DNA of 64,000 nt from Anthonomus grandis grandis (taxonomy: Eukaryota; Arthropoda; Insecta; Coleoptera; Curculionidae). Below the pieces are notes generated by a model, which did not search any database, was not told where the DNA came from, and saw only the letters and a program-made list of their open reading frames with translations. The stretch is from NCBI RefSeq assembly GCF_022605725.1, contig NC_065567.1, positions 29,987,127 to 30,051,126 of the forward strand, given 5' to 3'. The stretch's first letter is position 1; each line of letters opens with the position of its first letter. This document shows, piece after piece, positions 59,356 through 64,000 of the stretch. A program made the translations under genes and the position numbers.

Positions 59356-60490
59356 TAATTTTTTTTTGGAAAATTTTATTTTAAAGTGAGAATTTGGCAT
59401 AAAAAGGGTTGTGCAACAATTTGTGTCTAAACTCTTTATTCCTATTTCTTATCATTGTAAGTGTATTAAAATTAAAAGTGAAAATTATACTCAATTTTAC
59501 TATTTTTTTTATATAAGTGGCAGTTTTTATGTCTAAAGATAATAAGGAATTATTTAGTGGGCACCTAAAAGATCAATAAATTTCAATAAAGCAGTAGCAA
59601 TATTGTTGATCAAAGTTTTTAATCAAAGATATATATAGAGACTGATACTCTTTTGATATAGGAACTTATGAAAATTGGTGCTTGATCCAATGAAGATCCA
59701 ATGAATAATTTTTAAAGTAAAGCTGGTGGGAGCAAAATAATTTAGAAGAATTTTTAAACATTACACTGTTTTCAAATATTATTTATTTTTTTTTGTACCT
59801 ATAAACAGTAACAACTTCAGTATTTAAATAAATACTTTTTTTAGGCGCCTTAATGATTTATTTTACCGCAAAATATCCAGGGGACAATTTTATTCAAGAG
59901 TCCTATGTTGGTCTACTTTTGTAACATCCTATGGACATCCATTGGATTTTCTCAAGAAATTAACAGATGTCCTTTAGATCTTTATATTTCCAAACCTTTG
60001 GATGCCCATAGAATACACTTATGTTATCTCGAGGTGGGTTTAATACAGTTTTTGGTAATATATAAATTGAATGTCCCCAAAGGCAAACTGTGCGTTAAAG
60101 CGAACATTTACACCCCTATATATGAGCGTGGAAAATCCAGAAATCCTAAGATAAAGACACGTTCCAGGGCAACCCGAAAGCCTCAAAGAGATTCCATCGG
60201 TCGATTTGCTCCTATCTCGATGCATTTTCGGAATTAGTCTCGCAGGGGTTGATACTTTAATTTCATATATTGGGTTTGGTCGAGAGATCTTTGCCTAAAT
60301 CTACCCTTCAATCTGACTTTTCGGGATTTCGGGTTATAAATCTCGATTTGGCAGTTGATAAAATAGATTTTGGAGAGCGAAAAAGGTAAGACCGTTTACC
60401 TGAACCTTAAATATCTGGGTATTAAATCTTAAAGTGAAAGGGAACTTTGATGAAGTGTATAAATAGATAATTTATTTTAATAATGTGCAT
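59356..60490. other. Intergenic DNA; GC-richer 59900-60470
   Basis: A 110-codon forward frame at 59905-60237 and a reverse frame at 60040-60225 overlap with no recognised domain. The composition resembles the other unique islands. Confidence 0.35.
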
Positions 60491-60839
60491 AATAAAAAAG
60501 AACATGGTGAACGCTTTTATATCAATTAAGCCAGTACTTATTAAAACTGGTCATAGAACCGTAAAAAGGGAGCCTAATAAAATATTTTATTTAAATGATG
60601 CATAACTTAAGTGAACACGACATACATTTTTTTATAAGAGGCACCTAGGGGGTGTTGAAATGACCATCAACGTATCAACGTAAGTAAATCAATAGAAAAT
60701 CGGTAATATGCGTGTACAGGCATAACTTTAAAGAACATGATGACATCATTATTTGCATTAATGAAAAGAACGTGTTCCGAACATTTCTTTGTTGTACCAA
60801 AGGTCTAACCTAATGAAAAAAATAGGTGTCAACAACACC

Positions 60840-61440
60840 TGCAGTTAATGTGTGATTTTTCTCCCTCTTTCCGAAGAAAAGCCGTGAAAAACGAAATGAA
60901 AGAAATCCTTTTCCGACGTTTAAACGAATCACAGTCATTTAATCTAATAATTGATACGTGAGTCAATATTGCTATCTGCTTCTCCTTGGCGTTTTCTTTT
61001 CCCCGCAATTTTTATTTGTTTCGCCCTCAAGTAAAATAAACTGTTTCTTTAACTGTGCCCTATGGAAGCCTAAGTGGTCATTTTAGTTTCCGTTTTGTAA
61101 ATAATAGACACGTTCTTTTGTGTAAACTAAAACAAATTTTTGTGGATTATTAAGCAATTATTGCTGAATAGGTTGAAAAGGAATGAATTAAAGGAAGCCT
61201 TGAATTTCCAGGTTAGGGAAGCCGAAATGTCTTTAGGAATAAAAAAAGCGACCTACTTCAAATTGGCAATAAACGTAAACAAGCAACAATCTATCAAAAT
61301 TCCGTTCGAAACGCGACGACAGTGTCACGAGGGCAAATAAGCGGAAAGAAAAATGACGGAGATTGATTCAGCGCACAAAAAAATCCACGTCATTTATGAC
61401 TGTTTCGACAGCGACATTTTTTCAGCCTGATTGACTTGAT
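60840..61440. other. Unique GC-richer segment
   Basis: Includes a 66-codon forward frame at 61140-61340 without recognised domain. No repeat family detected. Candidate regulatory DNA by composition only. Confidence 0.3.
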
Positions 61441-61759
61441 ATGTTTTTCTTACCCGGGTTTCGATTTCGCTTTTTCCCTACTTTCAGAGTTTTATTTCTT
61501 TTTTTTTTTTTTTGGGAGAGTGTTGTTAGACTTAAAGACAATATTATGTTTCGGTTTTATATTAAAAAAAAAAAGCAAAAAGTCATCGATAGCGTTGCCT
61601 TTGTAGCGCTCAAAAGTCAAATCAACAAAAGTCTCTTATATATCATTTATATTATGCATAATTTAAAAGAGCATAACTAACGATTCTTTAAGTTTATCAA
61701 TATAGTGACAAAATGACCATAATATTTAAAATTATCAGTTATAAAATTATAGTTTAAAA

Positions 61760-63170
61760 AAGTATAAAGCCTACTTTTATTTAAAACGTAAAGTTTGAAA
61801 CATTTATATTTGAACTAAATTATGCATAATTTAAATAAATACGGTGAACGCTTTTTTATTGCTTGGAGAAGCATCGGATTAAAATATTCTAATTAGATTA
61901 TGTTTAATTTATATGAGGCTTTTTTGACTAATTTTGCAAACTATTTTCTTTCTATTAATTTTATATGTGTGATAAATTCGATGACATAAGTGGCTCTGAA
62001 TAAATGTTTAATTGAGAAATATTATGACAAAGCAAATATTTTAGCTCAATAAATTAATGTAATAATTATTAAAATTTATATAAAAAAATGTTCATAACTT
62101 AAAAGGACGTGATAAGCGGTTCTTTATTACTTATAAAAATTGGTTCTGAATTTACCATATTTTTCACTATACCTATATTTCAATTACTTTTTGGATAACT
62201 TAAAGAAGTTTTGATAAATACTTTTATTTAAAAATGTATTGAGGGCACATAGAATTTCCTTACAAAAAATAATACCTAAACTCCGTTGCAAAATAATTGT
62301 CTTATTTAAATTATGCATAATTTAAACGAGTATGGCAAACACATTTTTATTTGAAAAATGTTCGGTGTTTTTTACATGAAATTTTAGTAAATAAAATATT
62401 TTAGTTAAATAATGCATAATTTTAAGACACACGGCACACGATTTTTTTGCTAAAACTTAAAAATTTAGTGTATTTTTCCTATATATCGATACCTCAATTC
62501 GTTCAATAACGTAACAAGTCCAAAAATTCATTATAATAATAAACCCAAAAATACATGTATAAAGCAATAATATTAAAAAATAAACTTATATTTTAAGCAT
62601 AATTTCGGAGAGTATGGAGCTCGCTTTTATTTAAATATAAAATTTGACCAGTTTAGTTATTTCAACTAAATTAAGCATAATTTTAAAGAACACGGATAAC
62701 GTGTTCTTTAAAATTCAATTAAATCATGGTTAATTTAAGTGCACTTTTTTTTGGATTATTTTGTAAGACACTTGAAGTTTTATGTATTTTTTTATAATAA
62801 AATTTATTTATGTGATAAACCCCATGTGGCTCTGAATGGTTTTTTATTTTAGAAAAAACCCACTTAAAAATTTGCATAACTTAAAAGAACACGATGAATG
62901 TTTTTTTATCATTTAGGACAATAAGCCTAGAATTTACTAAGAGTTTTTGTGGAAAAATGGTTTTTTTTACTTTTTTACTTTTTTCTACTTTAAAAAAAAA
63001 ATTAATGAATACTTTTTTTTATAAAAATTTATTGGGGACACAGAATTTCTGTATAAAAAAAATATACTTAATCTCCGTTGCAAAATTTATATTCTGCTTA
63101 AATTATGCATAATTTAAAAGAGTATGGAGAACGTGTTTTTATTTTTAAAATACTCGTACTCCAAAAATTT
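61760..63170 (+). repeat. ~0.8-kb tandem duplication
   Basis: Shared in order, about 785-850 bp apart: ATTTCAACTAAATTA/GAACTAAATTATGCATAA; TGTGATAAA...GTGGCTCTGAA (61970, 62812); CATAACTTAAAAG (62090, 62873); CACAGAATTTC/CACATAGAATTTCC with CTCCGTTGCAAAAT (62281, 63072); ATTATGCATAATTTAAA (62311, 63102). Confidence 0.7.
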
Positions 63171-63830
63171 CAAATTTTTAGTTATAACATTTATGACTAC
63201 CAGAATAAAAATTTGTTAATTTCCATAGTGAAACAAGTCGTATTTTTGTATTTCAAAGATGGCGCCGTCTCAATATTATGCACCAACTCTAAATTTATAT
63301 TTGTCTTATTTCTGTAATGTAAGAACTATAAATTAAATTAAATAAAATTAAAATACATAATATACAAAAAATTATGTTCAATACTGTAACAACTCAACAA
63401 AAGTTAAAATTTCTATTATTCTAATAAAAAATTATCCAAAACCTCTTACATATTAAATCACTTTAAATACCGTTTATACCTAAACTTTTACTTCCTCTCA
63501 TAAAAAAATACGATAGAGAAAAATATTTTAAGTTATAATTCATAAAATTCAATATCCCTTATTTTCTTATATAACATCATTTTTATTTGTTCAATAAATG
63601 ACTATTTAATTTAGATGTTTTTTTGCAAACCAAATTTTTGGCTCTTAAGTGTGTAGCCCCCAGAACCTAACAACAACAACTAATTTAAAAAAAAATTTGT
63701 AAAAATATGCATAACTTTAAAGGATACGATGAATGTTTTTATACTCTTTTATCAGGTAAAAAAAAAAATTACGTTTCATTTTTCCATAATATGCATAACC
63801 TAACATAAGATGACGAACGTGTTTTTACTA

Positions 63831-64000
63831 CTATGGCGGTGGCATACTAACAAAATTAAAAAAAAATTAGCGGCATAATTAACAATTATTGTATTGTATC
63901 CTATAGTCGCATTCAAAGCCGCATTGCACATCCATTACTATTAGGCACAAAATGAATGAAGGTATTAAAGACCTTTGGGTTGTCCTGTTAATATCGGCTC
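63831..64000. other. Window end, nothing recognised
   Basis: Becomes GC-richer towards base 64000. No feature could be assigned. Confidence 0.3.

Larger units (their letters stand above)
60590..63830 (+). repeat. Array of forward-strand 28-bp motifs
   Basis: Thirteen copies of TGCATAAYTTAAA ... ACGATGAACG: 60599, 60721, 61655, 61823, 62090, 62314, 62413, 62596, 62674, 62873, 63106, 63708 and 63792. Usually followed by TTTTTATTT. Spacing is irregular (78-930 bp) and the sequence between copies is mostly unrelated, except for the 0.8-kb duplication at 61760-63170. The GC-richer block 60840-61440 has no motif copies. Confidence 0.8.

Noticed and set aside
59520..59760. Copia-type Gag remnant (SFDIGTYENWCLI)
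   Set aside because: Too short and interrupted by stops, and the upstream PBS-like site is of lysine type, not usual for that group; kept only as a hint.
59905..60237. 110-codon forward open frame
   Set aside because: No recognised family. An overlapping reverse frame of similar quality suggests low stop density rather than coding.

Overview
The window is AT-rich animal DNA with the look of an insect genome, possibly a beetle. The evidence for this is a Dpy-30-type terminal exon, many decayed Tc1/mariner-superfamily copies (CAGGGTG termini, TA target sites, PPRSPDL transposase motif), a 5'-truncated non-LTR retrotransposon tail, and several arthropod-style satellites. No bacterial or phage gene organisation is visible. 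The species call is inference; insect is much firmer than beetle.

Only one stretch looks like a functional host gene: a terminal coding exon at 3718-3950 (+) encoding a divergent Dpy-30 domain, preceded by an intron that carries a full repeat unit. The remaining ~60 kb looks like intergenic or intronic DNA made of transposons and satellites, separated by small islands of higher GC content that could be regulatory.

Layout: 1-1227, end of a mariner-like element with a broken transposase. 1250-3690, two copies of a palindromic repeat with paired inverted G-quadruplex cores. 3718-4265, Dpy-30 exon and 3' UTR. 6971-8290, one mariner-like element nested in another. 8975-10385, two more G4-palindrome units. 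10388-12692, a complete but dead mariner-like element with about 400-bp terminal inverted repeats. 15.4-16.9 kb, degenerate TGCCTGGAA array. 20.2-26.9 kb, satellite that has captured and amplified the G4 palindrome. 28.0-29.6 kb, ~172-bp satellite. 29.6-30.6 kb, a second small array. 32.2-34.9 kb, ~232-bp TGCCTGGAA satellite. 36.4-38.6 kb, a mariner-like element carrying a TGCCTGGAA-type array inside it. 39.7-42.5 kb, G4 unit, transposase and reverse-transcriptase debris in an inverted repeat. 44-47.2 kb, hammerhead-like motifs, a mariner fragment and a five-copy array with a tRNA-Lys primer-binding-site-like core. 48.9-54.2 kb, G4 units, another nested mariner pair, and a LINE 3' end. 57.5-58.8 kb, ~238-bp TGCCTGGAA satellite. 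59.1-59.4 kb, possible LTR/PBS remnant. 60.5-63.9 kb, array of a 28-bp motif.

Three repeat systems dominate and are linked. (1) The G4 palindrome: 12 copies, with an identical G-rich core in opposite orientation at each side. (2) A 28-bp motif, TGCATAAYTTAAA followed by ...ACGATGAACG, found about 31 times on both strands. (3) A TGCCTGGAA core shared by several otherwise different tandem arrays; in the 20-27 kb array it lies just beside motif 2. These repeats, rather than any gene cluster, are the best candidates for something undescribed. All positions and copy counts were read by eye, without alignment software.
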